Below are positions 16,110 through 31,927 of a stretch of 64,000 bases of DNA, one piece after another. The translations under genes and the position numbers were made by a program. The notes under the pieces are model-generated. The model was not told where the DNA came from and did no database searches. It was given only the letters and a program-made list of their open reading frames with translations. Source of the DNA: Bugula neritina (lineage: Eukaryota; Bryozoa; Gymnolaemata; Cheilostomatida; Bugulidae); the NCBI GenBank assembly GCA_964035545.1, contig CAXIUT010000230.1, positions 62,001 to 126,000 of the forward strand. Direction: 5' to 3'. Position 1 is the first letter of the stretch. Every line of letters starts with the position of its first letter.

Positions 16110-17198
16110 TGAAATATACTGCAACACACTGCAACATACTGCAACATACTAAAATATACTGCAACATACTGAAATACACTGCAAAATACTGAAATACACT
16201 GTAACATACCGAAATATACTGCAACACACTGCAACATACTGCAACATACTAAAATACACTGTAACATATTGAAATACACTGCAACACAGTGAAATATACT
16301 GCAATGTACCGAAATATATGGTGAACTGCTGAAATATACTGTCACACATTGAAAAATACTGCAACATACTGAAATATACTGCGACACATTGCAATATACT
16401 GTAACATACTGAAATATGCTGTAGCACACTGAAACACACTGCAACTCACTGAAATATACTGCAACATACTGAAATACACTGTAACATATTGAAATATACT
16501 GCAACATACTGAAATACAGTGCTACATACTGAAATATACTGCAACATACTGCAACATACTGAAATACACTGTAACATACTGAAATACACTGCAACATACT
16601 ACAACATATTGAAAGACACTGCAACACATTGAAATATACTGCAACATACCTAAATATACGGTAATATACAGAAATATACTGTAACACATTGAAAAACACT
16701 GCAACATACTGAAATACACTGCAACACACTGAAATACACCGCAAAATACTACAACATACTGAAATGCACTGTAACATATTGAAATACACTGCAACACATT
16801 GAAATATACTGCAATGTGCCGAAATATATGGTAAACTACAGAAATATACTGACACACATCGCAATATACTGTAACATACTGAAATATGCTGTAGCACACT
16901 GAAATACACTGCAACTCACTGAAATATACTGCAACATACTGAAATACACTGTAACATATTGAAATATACTGCAACATACTGCAACATACTGAAATACATT
17001 GCAACACACTGAAATACACTGCAAAACACTGTAACACACTGAAATATACTGCAATGTACCGAAATATATGGTGAACTACTGAAATATACTGTCACACATT
17101 GAAAATACTGCAACATACTGAAATATACTGCGACACATTGCAATATACTGTAACATACTGACATATGCTGTAGCACACTGAAATACACTGCAACTCAC
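16110..17198. repeat. 1090-bp sub-HOR, copy B of pair 2 (1089 bp)
   Basis: Counterpart of 10763-11851, with the same single-base loss at 17100-17108. The shared loss shows that the 1090-bp pair already existed, with the loss, before the 5347-bp unit was duplicated. Confidence 0.88.
17100..17108. repeat. 9-bp variant unit (1-bp deletion)
   Basis: Inherited copy of the 11753 event, exactly 5347 bp downstream. Confidence 0.93.
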
Positions 17199-18578
17199 TG
17201 AAATATACTGCAACATACTGAAATACACTTCAACACATTGAAATATACTGCAACATACTGAAATACAGTGCTACATACTGAAATATACTGCAACATACTG
17301 CAACATAGTGAAATACACTGTAACATACTGAAATACACTGCAACATACTGCAACATACTGAAATACACTGCAACACACTGAAATACACTGCAAAATACTG
17401 TAACACACTGAAATATACTGCAATACACTGCAACATACCGCAACATACTAAAATATACTGCAACATACTGAAATACACTGCAAAATACTGAAATACACTT
17501 TAACATACTGAAATATACTGCAACATACTGAAATACACTGCTACATACTGAAATATACTGCAACACACTGCAACATACTGCAACATACTAAAATACACTG
17601 TAACATATTGAAATACACTGCAACACATTGAAATATACTGCAAAATACTGAAACACACTGCTACATACTGAAGTATACTGCGACACACTGCAACATACTG
17701 CAACATACTAAAATATACTGCAACATACTGAAATACACTGCTAAATACTGAAATACACTGTAACATACTGAAACACACTGCAAAATACTACAACATATTG
17801 AAATACACTGCAATACATTGAAATATACTGCAACATACCTAAATATACGGTAATATACTGAAATATACTGTAACACATTGAAAAATACTACAAAATACTG
17901 AAATACACTGCAACATACTACAACATACTGAAATACGCTGTAATACATTGAAATACACTGCAACACCTTGAAATATACTGTAACTCGCTGAAACATACTG
18001 TAACTCACTGAAATATAGTGTAATATATGGAAATGTACTGTAAAATACTGGAATATACTGTAACACACTGAAATATACTGCAACATACTGAAATACACTG
18101 TAACATACTGAATTATACTGCAACATCCTGCAACATACTGAAATACACTGTAACATACTGAAATACACTGCAACACACTGCAACATACTGCAACATACTA
18201 AAATATACTGCAACATACTGAAATACACTGCAAAATACTGAAATACACTGTAACACACTGAAATATACTGCAACATACTGCAACATACTAAAATATGCTG
18301 CAACATACTGAAATACACTGCAAAATACTGAAATACACTATAACATACTGAAATATACTGCAATACACTGCAACATACCGCAACATGCTAAAATATACTG
18401 CAACATACTGAAATACACCGCAAAATACTGAAATACACTGTAACATACTGAAATATACTGCAACATACTGAAATACACTGCTACATACTGAAATATACTG
18501 CAACACACTGCAACATACTGCAACATACTAAAATACACTGCAACATAATGAAATACACTGCAACACATTGAAATATAC

Positions 18579-18592
18579 TGCATGCAAAATAC
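18579..18592. repeat. 14-bp variant unit, ATGCAAAA form
   Basis: Second 14-bp unit of 5347-bp HOR copy 2. The next one is 4434 bp on. Confidence 0.95.
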
Positions 18593-21032
18593 TGAAATAC
18601 ACTGCTACATACTGAAATATACTGCAACACACTGCAACATACTGCAACATACTAAAATATACTGCAACATACTGAAATACACTGCAAAATACTGAAATAC
18701 ACTGTAACATACTGAAATATACTGCAACACACTGCAACATACTGCAACACACTAAAATACACTGTAACATATTGAAATACACTGCAACACAGTGAAATAT
18801 ACTGCAATGTACCGAAATATATGGTGAACTGCTGAAATATACTGTCACACATTGAAAAATACTGCAACATACTGAAGTATACTGTAACATACTGAAATAC
18901 GCTGTAGCACACTGAAATACACTGCAACTCACTGAAATATACTGCAACATACTGAAATACACTGTAACATATTGAAAAATACTGCAGCATAGTGCAACAT
19001 ACTGAAATACACTGTAACATACTGAAATACACTGCAAAATACTACAACATATTGAAATACACTGCAACACATTGAAATATACTGCAACATACCTAAATAT
19101 ACGGTAAGATACTGAAATAAACTGTAACACATTGAAAAATACTGCAACATACTGAAAGATACTGCAAGATACTGCAACATACTGAACTACACTGTAACAT
19201 AATGAAACACACTGCAACATACTGTATTATACTGACATGCACTGGAACATATTGAAATACACTGCAACAAATTGAAGTATACTGCAACACACTGAAACAT
19301 ACGGCAACATACTGAAATATACTGCAACAGATTGATATATACAGCAACATACTGAAATATACTGCGAAACAATGCAATATACTGTAACATACTGAAATAT
19401 GCTGTAGCACACTGAAATACACTGCAACTCACTGAAATATCCCGCAACATCCTGAAATACACTGTAACATATTGAAATATACTGCAACATACTGCAACAT
19501 ACTGAAATACACTGGAACATATTGAAATACACTGCAACAAATTGAAGTATACTGCAACACACTGAAACACACTGAAATACACCGCAAAACACTACAACAT
19601 ACTGAAACATATTGCAACATACTGAAATACACTACTACATACTGAAATATACTGCAACATACTGCACCATACTGAAATACACTGTAACATACTAGAATAC
19701 ACTGCAACATACTACAACATATTGAAATACACTGCAACACATTGAAATATACTGCAACATACCTAAATATACGTTAATATACTGAAATATACTGTAACAC
19801 ATTGAAAAACACTGCAACATACTGAAATACACTGCAACACACTAAAATACACCGCCAAATACTACAACATACTGAAATGCACTGTAACATATTGAAATAC
19901 ACTGCAACACATTGAAATATACTGTAACATACCTAAATATACGGTAATATACCAAAATATACTGTAACACATTTAAAAATACTGCAACATACTGAAATAC
20001 ACTGCAACACACTGAAATACACTGCAAAATACTGTAACACACTGAAATATACTGCAATACACTGCAACATACTGCAACATACTAAAATATACTGCAACAT
20101 ACTGAAATACACTGCAAAATACTGAAATACACTTTAACATACTGAAATATACTGCAACATACTGAAATACACTGCTACATACTGAAATATACTGCAACAC
20201 ACTGCAACATTGTGCAACATACTAAAATACACTGTAACATATTGAAATACACTGCAACACATTGAAATATACTGCAAAATACTGAAATACACTGCTACAT
20301 ACTGAAATATACTGCGACACACTGCAACATACTGCAACATACTAAAATATTCTGCAACATACTGAAATACACTGTAACATACTGAAATATACTGCAACAT
20401 ACTGAAATACATTGCTACATACTGAAATATACTGCAACACACTGCAACATACTGCAACATACTAAAATATACTGCAACATACTGAAATATACTGCAACAT
20501 ACTAAAATACACTGTAACATATTGAAATACACTGCAACACATTGAAATATACTGCAATGTACCGAAATATATGGTAAACTACTGAAATATACTGTCACAC
20601 ATTGAAAAATACTGCAACATACTGAAATATACTGCGACACATTGCAATATACTGTAACATACTGAAATATGCTGTAGCACACTAAAATACACTGCAACTC
20701 ACTGAAATATACTGCAACATACTGAAATACACTTCAACACATTGAAATATACTGCAACATACTGAAATACAGTGCTACATACTAAAATATACTGCAACAT
20801 ACTGCAACATAGTGAAATACACTGTAACATACTGAAATACACTGCAACATACTACAACATACTGAAATACACTGCAACACATTGAAATATACTGTAACAT
20901 ACCTAAATATACGGTTATATACCAAAATATACTGTAACACATTTAAAAAAACTGCAACATACTGAAATACACTGCAACACACTGAAATACACTGCAAAAT
21001 ACTGTAACACACTGAAATATACTGCAATATAC

Positions 21033-23591
21033 TACAACATATTGAAAGACACTGCAACACATTGAAATATACTGCAACATACCTAAATATACGGTAATAT
21101 ACAGAAATATACTGTAACACATTGAAAAACACTGCAACAGACTGAAATACACTGCAACACACTGAAATACACCGCAAAATACTACAACATACTGAAATGC
21201 ACTGTAACATATTGAAATACACTGCAACACATTGAAATATACTGCAATGTGCCGAAATATATGGTAAACTACAGAAATATACTGACACACATCGCAATAT
21301 ACTGTAACATACTGAAATATGCTGTAGCACACTGAAATACACTGCAACTCACTGAAATATACTGCAACATACTGAAATACACTGTAACATATTGAAATAT
21401 ACTGCAACATACTGCAACATACTGAAATACATTGCAACACACTGAAATACACTGCAAAACACTGTAACACACTGAAATATACTGCAATGTACCGAAATAT
21501 ATGGTGAACTACTGAAATATACTGTCACACATTGAGAAATACTGCAACATACTGAAATATACTGCGACACATTGCAATATACTGTAACATACTGACATAT
21601 GCTGTAGCACACTGAAATACACTGCAACTCACTGAAATATACTGCAACATACTGAAATACACTTCAACACATTGAAATATACTGCAACATACTGAAATAC
21701 AGTGCTACATACTGAAATATACTGCAACATACTGCAACATAGTGAAATACACTGTAACATACTGAAATACACTGCAACATACTGCAACATACTGAAATAC
21801 ACTGCAACACACTGAAATACACTGCAAAATACTGTAACACACTGAAATATACTGCAATACACTGCAACATACCGCAACATACTAAAATATACTGCAACAT
21901 ACTGAAATACACTGCAAAATACTGAAATACACTTTAACATACTGAAATATACTGCAACATACTGAAATACACTGCTACATACTGAAATATACTGCAACAC
22001 ACTGCAACATACTGCAACATACTAAAATACACTGTAACATATTGAAATACACTGCAACACATTGAAATATACTGCAAAATACTGAAATACACTGCTACAT
22101 ACTGAAATATACTGCGACACACTGCAACATACTGCAACATACTAAAATATACTGCAACATACTGAAATACACTGCTAAATACTGAAATACACTGTAACAT
22201 ACTGAAACACACTGCAAAATACTACAACATATTGAAATACACTGCAATACATTGAAATATACTGCAACATACCTAAATATACGGTAATATACTGAAATAT
22301 ACTGTAACACATTGAAAAATACTACAAAATACTGAAATACACTACAACATACTACAACATACTGAAATACGCTGTAATACATTGAAATACACTGCAACAC
22401 CTTGAAATATACTGTAACTCGCTGAAACATACTGTAACTCACTGAAATATAGTGTAATATATGGAAATGTACTGTAAAATACTGGAATATACTTTAACAC
22501 ACTGAAATATACTGCAACATACTGAAATACACTGTAACATACTGAATTATACTGCAACATCCTGCAACATACTGAAATACACTGTAACATACTGAAATAC
22601 ACTGCAACACACTGCAACATACTGCAACATACTAAAATATACTGCAACATACTGAAATACACTGCAAAATACTGAAATACACTGTAACACACTGAAATAT
22701 ACTGCAACATACTGCAACATACTAAAATATGCTGCAACATACTGAAATACACTGCAAAATACTGAAATACACTATAACATACTGAAATATACTGCAACAC
22801 ACTGCAACATACCGCAACATGCTAAAATATACTGCAACATACTGAAATACACTGCAAAATACTGAAATACACTGTAACATACTGAAATATACTGCAACAT
22901 ACTGAAATACACTGCTACATACTGAAATATACTGCAACACACTGCAACATACTGCAACATACTAAAATACACTGCAACATAATGAAATACACTGCAACAC
23001 ATTGAAATATACTGCATGCAAAATACTGAAATACACTGCTACATACTGAAATATACTGCAACACACTGCAACATACTGCAACATACTAAAATATACTGCA
23101 ACATACTGAAATACACTGCAAAATACTGAAATACACTGTAACATACTGAAATATACTGCAACACACTGCAACATACTGCAACATACTAAAATACACTGTA
23201 ACATATTGAAATACACTGCAACACAGTGAAATATACTGCAATGTACCGAAATATATGGTGAACTGCTGAAATATACTGTCACACATTGAAAAATACTGCA
23301 ACATACTGAAATATACTGTAACATACTGAAATACGCTGTAGCACACTGAAATACACTGCAACTCACTGAAATATACTGCAACATACTGAAATACACTGTA
23401 ACATATTGAAAAATACTGCAGCATAGTGCAACATACTGAAATACACTGTAACATACTGAAATACACTGCAAAATACTAAAACATATTGAAATACACTGCA
23501 ACACATTGAAATATACTGCAACATACCTAAATATACGGTAAGATACTGAAATAAACTGTAACACATTGAAAAATACTGCAACATACTGAAA
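21033..23591. repeat. 4434-bp HOR, copy 2 (right-truncated)
   Basis: Follows 16600 onward for about 2.56 kb, with the 14-bp unit at 23013, then ends abruptly between 23588 and 23592. There the expected unit TGAAAGATAC is replaced by sequence like that at 9259-9278. The homologous downstream copy (51027-55420) runs on past this point. Confidence 0.82.
23013..23026. repeat. 14-bp variant unit, ATGCAAAA form
   Basis: Lies in the truncated 4434-bp HOR copy. The next one is only 954 bp away because of the 23588-23592 junction. Confidence 0.95.
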
Positions 23592-23592
23592 T
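23588..23592. other. HOR junction, end of duplication II
   Basis: Base 23588 (G) matches only the left source (53582) and base 23592 (T) only the right source (9264). The switch therefore lies in three shared A residues. Confidence 0.75.
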
Positions 23593-23966
23593 ATACTGCA
23601 ACATACTGAAATACACTGCAAAATACTGAAATACACTGTAACACACTGAAATATACTGCAACATACTGCAACATACTAAAATATGCTGCAACATACTGAA
23701 ATACACTGCAAAATACAGAAATACACTATAACATACTGAAATATACTGCAACACACTGCAACATACCGCAACATGGTAAAATATACTGCAACATACTGAA
23801 ATACACTGCAAAATACTGAAATACACTGTAACATTCTGAAATATACTGCAACATACTGAAATACACTGCTACATACTGAAATATACTGCAACACACTGCA
23901 ACATACTGCAACATACTAAAATACACTGTAACATAATGAACTACACTGCAACACATTGAAATATAC

Positions 23967-23980
23967 TGCATGCAAAATAC
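23967..23980. repeat. 14-bp variant unit, ATGCAAAA form
   Basis: Lies in the junction block and is the counterpart of 9639 (offset 14328). The next one is 2504 bp on and has the ATGCAAAT form. Confidence 0.95.
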
Positions 23981-25260
23981 TGAAATACACTGCTACATAC
24001 TGAAATATACTGCAACACACTGCAACATACTGCAACATACTAAAATATACTGCAACATACTGAAATACACTGCAAAATACTGAAATACACTGTAACATAC
24101 TGAAATATACTGCAACACACTGCAACATACTGCAACATACTAAAATACACTGTAACATATTGAAATACACTGCAACACAGTGAAATATACTGCAATGTAC
24201 CGAAATATATGGTGAACTGCTGAAATATACTGTCACACATTGAAAAATACTGCAACATACTGAAATATACTGCGACACATTGCAATATACTGTAACATAC
24301 TGAAATATGCTGTAGCACACTGAAACACACTGCAACTCACTGAAATATACTGCAACATACTGAAATACACTGTAACATATTGAAATATACTGCAACATAC
24401 TGAAATACAGTGCTACATACTGAAATATACTGCAACATACTGCAACATACTGAAATACACTGTAACATACTGAAATACACTGCAACATACTACAACATAT
24501 TGAAAGACACTGCAACACATTGAAATATACTGCAACATACCTAAATATACGGTAATATACAGAAATATACTGTAACACATTGAAAAACACTGCAACATAC
24601 TGAAATACACTGCAACACACTGAAATACACCGCAAAATACTACAATATACTGAAATGCACTGTAACATATTGAAATACACTGCAACACATTGAAATATAC
24701 TGCAATGTGCCGAAATATATGGTAAACTACAGAAATATACTGACACACATCGCAATATACTGTAACATACTGAAATATGCTGTAGCACACTGAAATACAC
24801 TGCAACTCACTGAAATATACTGCAACATACTGAAATACCCTGTAACATATTGAAATATACTGCAACATACTGCAACATACTGAAATACATTGCAACACAC
24901 TGAAATACACTGCAAAACACTGTAACACACTGAAATATACTGCAATGTACCGAAATATATGGTGAACTACTGAAATATACTGTCACACATTGAAAAATAC
25001 TGCAACATACTGAAATATACTGCGACACATTGCAATATACTGTAACATACTGACATATGCTGTAGCACACTGAAATACACTGCAACTCACTGAAATATAC
25101 TGCAACATACTGAAATACACTTCAACACATTGAAATATACTGCAACATACTGAAATACAGTGCTACATACTGAAATATACTGCAACATACTGCAACATAG
25201 TGAAATACACTGTAACATACTGAAATACACTGCAACATACTGCAACATACTGAAATACAC

Positions 25261-28200
25261 TGCAACACACTGAAATACACTGCAAAATACTGTAACACAC
25301 TGAAATATACTGCAATACACTGCAACATACCGCAACATACTAAAATATACTGCAACATACTGAAATACACTGCAAAATACTGAAATACACTTTAACATAC
25401 TGAAATATACTGCAACATACTGAAATACACTGCTACATACTGAAATATACTGCAATACACTGCAACATACTGCAACATACTAAAATACACTGTAACATAT
25501 TGAAATACACTGCAACACATTGAAATATACTGCAAAATACTGAAATACACTGCTACATACTGAAATATACTGCGACACACTGCAACATACTGCAACATAC
25601 TAAAATATACTGCAACATACTGAAATACACTGCTAAATACTGAAATACACTGTAACATACTGAAACACACTGCAAAATACTACAACATATTGAAATACAC
25701 TGCAATACATTGAAATATACTGCAACATACCTAAATATACGGTAATATACTGAAATATACTGTAACACATTGAAAAATACTACAAAATACTGAAATACAC
25801 TGCAACATACTACAACATACTGAAATACGCTGTAATACATTGAAATACACTGCAACACCTTGAAATATACTGTAACTCGCTGAAACATACTGTAACTCAC
25901 TGAAATATAGTGTAATATATGGAAATGTACTGTAAAATACTGGAATATACTGTAACACACTGAAATATACTGCAACATACTGAAATACACTGTAACATAC
26001 TGAATTATACTGCAACATCCTGCAACATACTGAAATACACTGTAACATACTGAAATACACTGCAACACACTGCAACATACTGCATCATACTAAAATATAC
26101 TGCAACATACTGAAATACACTGCAAAATACTGAAATACACTGTAACACACTGAAATATACTGCAACATACTGCAACATACTAAAATATGCTGCAACATAC
26201 TGAAATACACTGCAAAATACTGAAATACACTATAACATACTGAAATATACTGCAACACACTGCAACATACCGCAACATGCTAAAATATACTGCAACATAC
26301 TGAAATACACTGCAAAATACTGAAATACACTGTAACATACTGAAATATACTGCAACATACTGAAATACACTGCTACATACTGAAATATACTGCAACACAC
26401 TGCAACATACTGCAACATACTAAAATACACTGCAACATAATGAAATACACTGCAACACATTGAAATATACTGCATGCAAATTACTGAAATACACTGCTAC
26501 ATACTGAAATATACTGCAACACACTGCAACATACTGCAACATACTAAAATATACTGCAACATACTGAAATACACTGCAAAATACTGAAATACACTGTAAC
26601 ATACTGAAATATACTGCAACACACTGCAACATACTGCAACATACTAAAATACACTGTAACATATTGAAATACACTGCAACACAGTGAAATATACTGCAAT
26701 GTACCGAAATATATGGTGAACTGCTGAAATATACTGTCACACATTGAAAAATACTGCAACATACTGAAATATACTGTAACATACTGAAATACGCTGTAGC
26801 ACACTGAAATACACTGCAACTCACTGAAATATACTGCACCCTACTGAAATACACTGTAACATATTGAAAAATACTGCAGCATAGTGCAACATACTGAAAT
26901 ACACTGTAACATACTGAAATACACTGCAAAATACTACAACATATTGAAATACACTGCAACACATTGAAATATACTGCAACATACCTAAATATACGGTAAG
27001 ATACTGAAATAAACTGTAACACATTGAAAAATACTGCAACATACTGAAAGATACTGCAAGATACTGCAACATACTGAACTACACTGTAACATAATGAAAC
27101 ACACTGCAACATACTGTATTATACTGACATGCACTGGAACATATTGAAATACACTGCAACAAATTGAAGTATACTGCAACACACTGAAACATACGGCAAC
27201 ATACTGAAATATACTGCAACAGATTGATATATACAGCAACATACTGAAATATACTGCGAAACAATGCAATATACTGTAACATACTGAAATATGCTGTAGC
27301 ACACTGAAATACACTGCAACTCACTGAAATATCCCGCAACATACTGAAATACACTGTAACATATTGAAATATACTGCAACATACTGCAACATACTGAAAT
27401 ACACTGGAACATATTGAAATACACTGCAACAAATTGAAGTATACTGCAACACACTGAAACACACTGAAATACACCGCAAAACACTACAACATACTGAAAC
27501 ATATTGCAACATACTGAAATACACTACTACATACTGAAATATACTGCAACATACTGCACCATACTGAAATACACTGTAACATACTAGAATACACTGCAAC
27601 ATACTACAACATATTGAAATACACTGCAACACATTGAAATATACTGCAACATACCTAAATATACGTTAATATACTGAAATATACTGTAACACATTGAAAA
27701 ACACTGCAACATACTGAAATACACTGCAACACACTAAAATACACCGCCAAATACTACAACATACTGAAATGCACTGTAACATATTGAAATACACTGCAAC
27801 ACATTGAAATATACTGTAACATACCTAAATATACGGTAATATACCAAAATATACTGTAACACATTTGAAAATACTGCAACATACTGAAATACACTGCAAC
27901 ACACTGAAATACACTGCAAAATACTGTAACACACTGAAATATGCTGCAATACACTGCAACATACTGCAACATACTAAAATATACTGCAACATACTGAAAT
28001 ACACTGCAAAATACTGAAATACACTTTAACATACTGAAATATACTGCAACATACTGAAATACACTGCTACATACTGAAATATACTGCAACACACTGCAAC
28101 ATTGTGCAACATACTAAAATACACTGTAACATATTGAAATACACTGCAACACATTGAAATATACTGCAAAATACTGAAATACACTGCTACATACTGAAAT

Positions 28201-29144
28201 ATACTGCGACACACTGCAACATACTGCAACATACTAAAATATTCTGCAACATACTGAAATACACTGTAACATACTGAAATATACTGCAACATACTGAAAT
28301 ACATTGCTACATACTGAAATATACTGCAACACACTGCAACATACTGGAACATACTAAAATATACTGCAACATACTGAAATATACTGCAACATACTAAAAT
28401 ACACTGTAACATATTGAAATACACTGCAACACATTGAAATATACTGCAATGTACCGAAATATATGGTAAACTACTGAAATACACTGTCACACATTGAAAA
28501 ATACTGCAACATACTGAAATATACTGCGACACATTGCAATATACTGTAACATACTGAAATATGCTGTAGCACACTGAAATACACTGCAACTCACTGAAAT
28601 ATACTGCAACATACTGAAATACACTTCAACACATTGAAATATACTGCAACATACTGAAATACAGTGCTACATACTAAAATATACTGCAACATACTGCAAC
28701 ATAGTGAAATACACTGTAACATACTGAAATACACTGCAACATACTACAACATACTGAAATACACTGCAACACATTGAAATATACTGTAACATACCTAAAT
28801 ATACGGTAATATACCAAAATATACTGTAACACATTTAAAAAAACTGCAACATACTGAAATACACTGCAACACACTGAAATACACTGCAAAATACTGTAAC
28901 ACACTGAAATATACTGCAATATACTGAAATACACTGCAAAATACTGAAATACACTTCAACATACTGAAATTTACTGCAACATACTGAAATACACTGCTAC
29001 ATACTGAAATATACTGCAACACACTGCAACATACTGCAACATACTAAAATACACTGTAACATATTGAAATACATTGCAACACATTGAAATATACTGCAAA
29101 ATACTGAAATACACTGCTACATACTGAAATATACTGCGACACAC
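25261..29144. repeat. 3884-bp HOR, copy 3 (full)
   Basis: Equivalent to 981-4864 at an offset of 24280 bp and carried inside the larger 1-6558 / 24241-30837 duplication. It retains TGCATCATAC (26081) and the 14-bp ATGCAAAT unit (26471). Only scattered substitutions separate it from copy 1, such as TGTAACATAC at 1821 against TGCAACATAC at 26101 and TGCAACATAC at 4065 against TGGAACATAC at 28345. Confidence 0.9.
26471..26484. repeat. 14-bp variant unit, ATGCAAAT form
   Basis: Counterpart of 2191 (offset 24280). The spacing to the next one is 3883 rather than 3884, owing to the 1-bp loss at 30335-30343. Confidence 0.95.
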
Positions 29145-30334
29145 TGCAACACACTGAAATACACTGCAAAATACTGTAACACACTGAAATATACTGCAAT
29201 ACACTGCAACATACCGCAACATACTAAAATATACTGCAACATACTGAAATACACTGCAAAATACTGAAATACACTTTAACATACTGAAATATACTGCAAC
29301 ATACTGAAATACACTGCTACATACTGAAATATACTGCAACACACTGCAACATACTGCAACTTACTAAAATACACTGTAACATATTGAAATACACTGCAAC
29401 ACATTGAAATATACTGCAAAATACTGAAATACACTGCTACATACTGAAATATACTGCGACACACTGCAACATACTGCAACATACTAAAATATACTGCAAC
29501 ATACTGAAATACACTGCTAAATACTGAAATACACTGTAACATACTGAAACACACTGCAAAATACTACAACATATTGAAATACACTGCAATACATTGAAAT
29601 ATACTGCAACATACCTAAATATACGGTAATATACTGAAATATACTGTAACACATTGAAAAATACTACAAAATACTGAAATACACTGCAACATACTACAAC
29701 ATACTGAAATACGCTGTAATACATTGAAATACACTGCAACACCTTGAAATATACTGTAACTCGCTGAAACATACTGTAACTCACTGAAATATAGTGTAAT
29801 ATATGGAAATGTACTGTAAAATACTGGAATATACTGTAACACACTGAAATATACTGCAACATACTGAAATACACTGTAACATACTGAATTATACTGCAAC
29901 ATCCTGCAACATACTGAAATACACTGTAACATACTGAAATACACTGCAACACACTGCAACATACTGCAACATACTAAAATATACTGCAACATACTGAAAT
30001 ACACTGCAAAATACTGAAATACACTGTAACACACTGAAATATACTGCAACATACTGCAACATACTAAAATATGCTGCAACATACTGAAATACACTGCAAA
30101 ATACTGAAATACACTATAACATACTGAAATATACTGCAACACACTGCAACATACCGCAACATGCTAAAATATACTGCAACATACTGAAATACACTGCAAA
30201 ATACTGAAATACACTGTAACATACTGAAATATACTGCAACATACTGAAATACACTGCTACATACTGAAATATACTGCAACACACTGCAACATACTGCAAC
30301 ATACTAAAATACACTGCAACATAATGAAATACAC

Positions 30335-30343
30335 TGCAACATA
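30335..30343. repeat. 9-bp variant unit (independent 1-bp deletion)
   Basis: TGCAACATA replaces TGCAACACAT of the counterpart near 6055. It is unique in the window, so it arose after segmental duplication I. Confidence 0.9.
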
Positions 30344-30353
30344 TGAAATATAC

Positions 30354-30367
30354 TGCATGCAAATTAC
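30354..30367. repeat. 14-bp variant unit, ATGCAAAT form
   Basis: Counterpart of 6075 (offset 24279). It sits 10 bp after a 9-bp unit, so two register changes occur within 33 bp. Confidence 0.95.
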
Positions 30368-30820
30368 TGAAATACACTGCTACATACTGAAATATACTGC
30401 AACACACTGCAACATACTGCAACATACTAAAATATACTGCAACATACTGAAATACACTGCAAAATACTGAAATACACTGTAACATACTGAAATATACTGC
30501 AACACACTGCAACATACTGCAACATACTAAAATACACTGTAACATATTGAAATACACTGCAACACAGTGAAATATACTGCAATGTACCGAAATATATGGT
30601 GAACTGCTGAAATATACTGTCACACATTGAAAAATACTGCAACATACTGAAATATACTGTAACATACTGAAATACGCTGTAGCACACTGAAATACACTGC
30701 AACTCACTGAAATATACTGCACCCTACTGAAATACACTATAACATATTGAAAAATACTGCAGCATAGTGCAACATACTGAAATACACTGTAACATACTGA
30801 AATACACTGCAAAATACTAC

Positions 30821-30846
30821 AACATATTGAAATACACTGCAACACA
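30821..30846. other. HOR junction, end of duplication I
   Basis: The left side follows 6542-6567 (offset 24279) and the right side follows 24154-24179 (offset 6667). The two sources are indistinguishable within this interval. Confidence 0.8.
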
Positions 30847-31927
30847 GTGAAATATACTGCAATGTACCGAAATATATGGTGAACTGCTGAAATATACTGT
30901 CACACATTGAAAAATACTGCAACATACTGAAATATACTGCGACACATTGCAATATACTGTAACATACTGAAATATGCTGTAGCACACTGAAACACACTGC
31001 AACTCACTGAAATATACTGCAACATACTGAAATACACTGTAACATATTGAAATATACTGCAACATACTGAAATACAGTGCTACATACTGAAATATACTGC
31101 AACATACTGCAACATACTGAAATACACTGTAACATACTGAAATACACTGCAACATACTACAACATATTGAAAGACACTGCAACACATTGAAATATACTGC
31201 AACATACCTAAATATACGGTAATATACAGAAATATACTGTAACACATTGAAAAACACTGCAACATACTGAAATACACTGCAACACACTGAAATACACCGC
31301 AAAATACTACAATATACTGAAATGCACTGTAACATATTGAAATACACTGCAACACATTGAAATATACTGCAATGTGCCGAAATATATGGTAAACTACAGA
31401 AATATACTGACACACATCGCAATATACTGTAACATACTGAAATATGCTGTAGCACACTGAAATACACTGCAACTCACTGAAATATACTGCAACATACTGA
31501 AATACCCTGTAACATATTGAAATATACTGCAACATACTGCAACATACTGAAATACATTGCAACACACTGAAATACACTGCAAAACACTGTAACACACTGA
31601 AATATACTGCAATGTACCGAAATATATGGTGAACTACTGAAATATACTGTCACACATTGAAAAATACTGCAACATACTGAAATATACTGCGACACATTGC
31701 AATATACTGTAACATACTGACATATGCTGTAGCACACTGAAATACACTGCAACTCACTGAAATATACTGCAACATACTGAAATACACTTCAACACATTGA
31801 AATATACTGCAACATACTGAAATACAGTGCTACATACTGAAATATACTGCAACATACTGCAACATAGTGAAATACACTGTAACATACTGAAATACACTGC
31901 AACATACTGCAACATACTGAAATACAC

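Larger units (their letters stand above)
14826..20172. repeat. 5347-bp HOR, copy 2
   Basis: Second tandem copy, offset 5347 from the first throughout: 14-bp units at 14986 and 18579, 9-bp unit at 17100. Private variants such as TTAAATATAC (10213 and 15560) are kept. After 20172 it diverges from the start of the unit (TGCTACATAC at 20173 against TGCAAAATAC at 14826). Confidence 0.9.
16600..21032. repeat. 4434-bp HOR, copy 1
   Basis: An alternative parsing that overlaps the 5347-bp HOR. The block starting with TACAACATAT at 16600 begins again at 21033. It includes one 9-bp unit (17100), so this copy is 4433 bp while the marker spacing 18579 to 23013 is 4434. It contains the 14-bp unit at 18579. 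Confidence 0.82.
1701..23591. repeat. Segmental duplication II, long upstream copy
   Basis: Paired with 37142-53585. The offset is 35441 to about 9409, 35341 up to about 14825, and 29994 for 14856-23591. The drop of 5347 means this copy has one extra 5347-bp HOR unit, so it is 21.9 kb long against 16.4 kb downstream. Confidence 0.88.
23587..24240. repeat. Junction block resembling 9259-9912
   Basis: Links duplication II to duplication I. From 23592 the units follow 9264 onward at offset 14328, including AGAAATACAC, TGTAACATTC and the 14-bp unit at 23967. The short 954-bp spacing between the 14-bp units at 23013 and 23967 results from this join. Confidence 0.8.
24241..30837. repeat. Segmental duplication I, downstream copy
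   Basis: Paired with 1-6558. It keeps the 40 bp missing upstream (25151-25190) and has its own 1-bp loss at 30335-30343. The right end lies between 30821 and 30846, where the array re-enters sequence like 24171 onward at offset 6667. Confidence 0.9.
29145..30837. repeat. 3884-bp HOR, copy 4 (right-truncated)
   Basis: Matches 4865-6558 (offset 24280, then 24279 after a 1-bp loss at 30335-30343). It stops at a junction between 30821 and 30846, where the sequence switches to the block found at 24171. About 1.7 kb of the 3884-bp unit is present, including the 14-bp unit at 30354. Confidence 0.85.
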
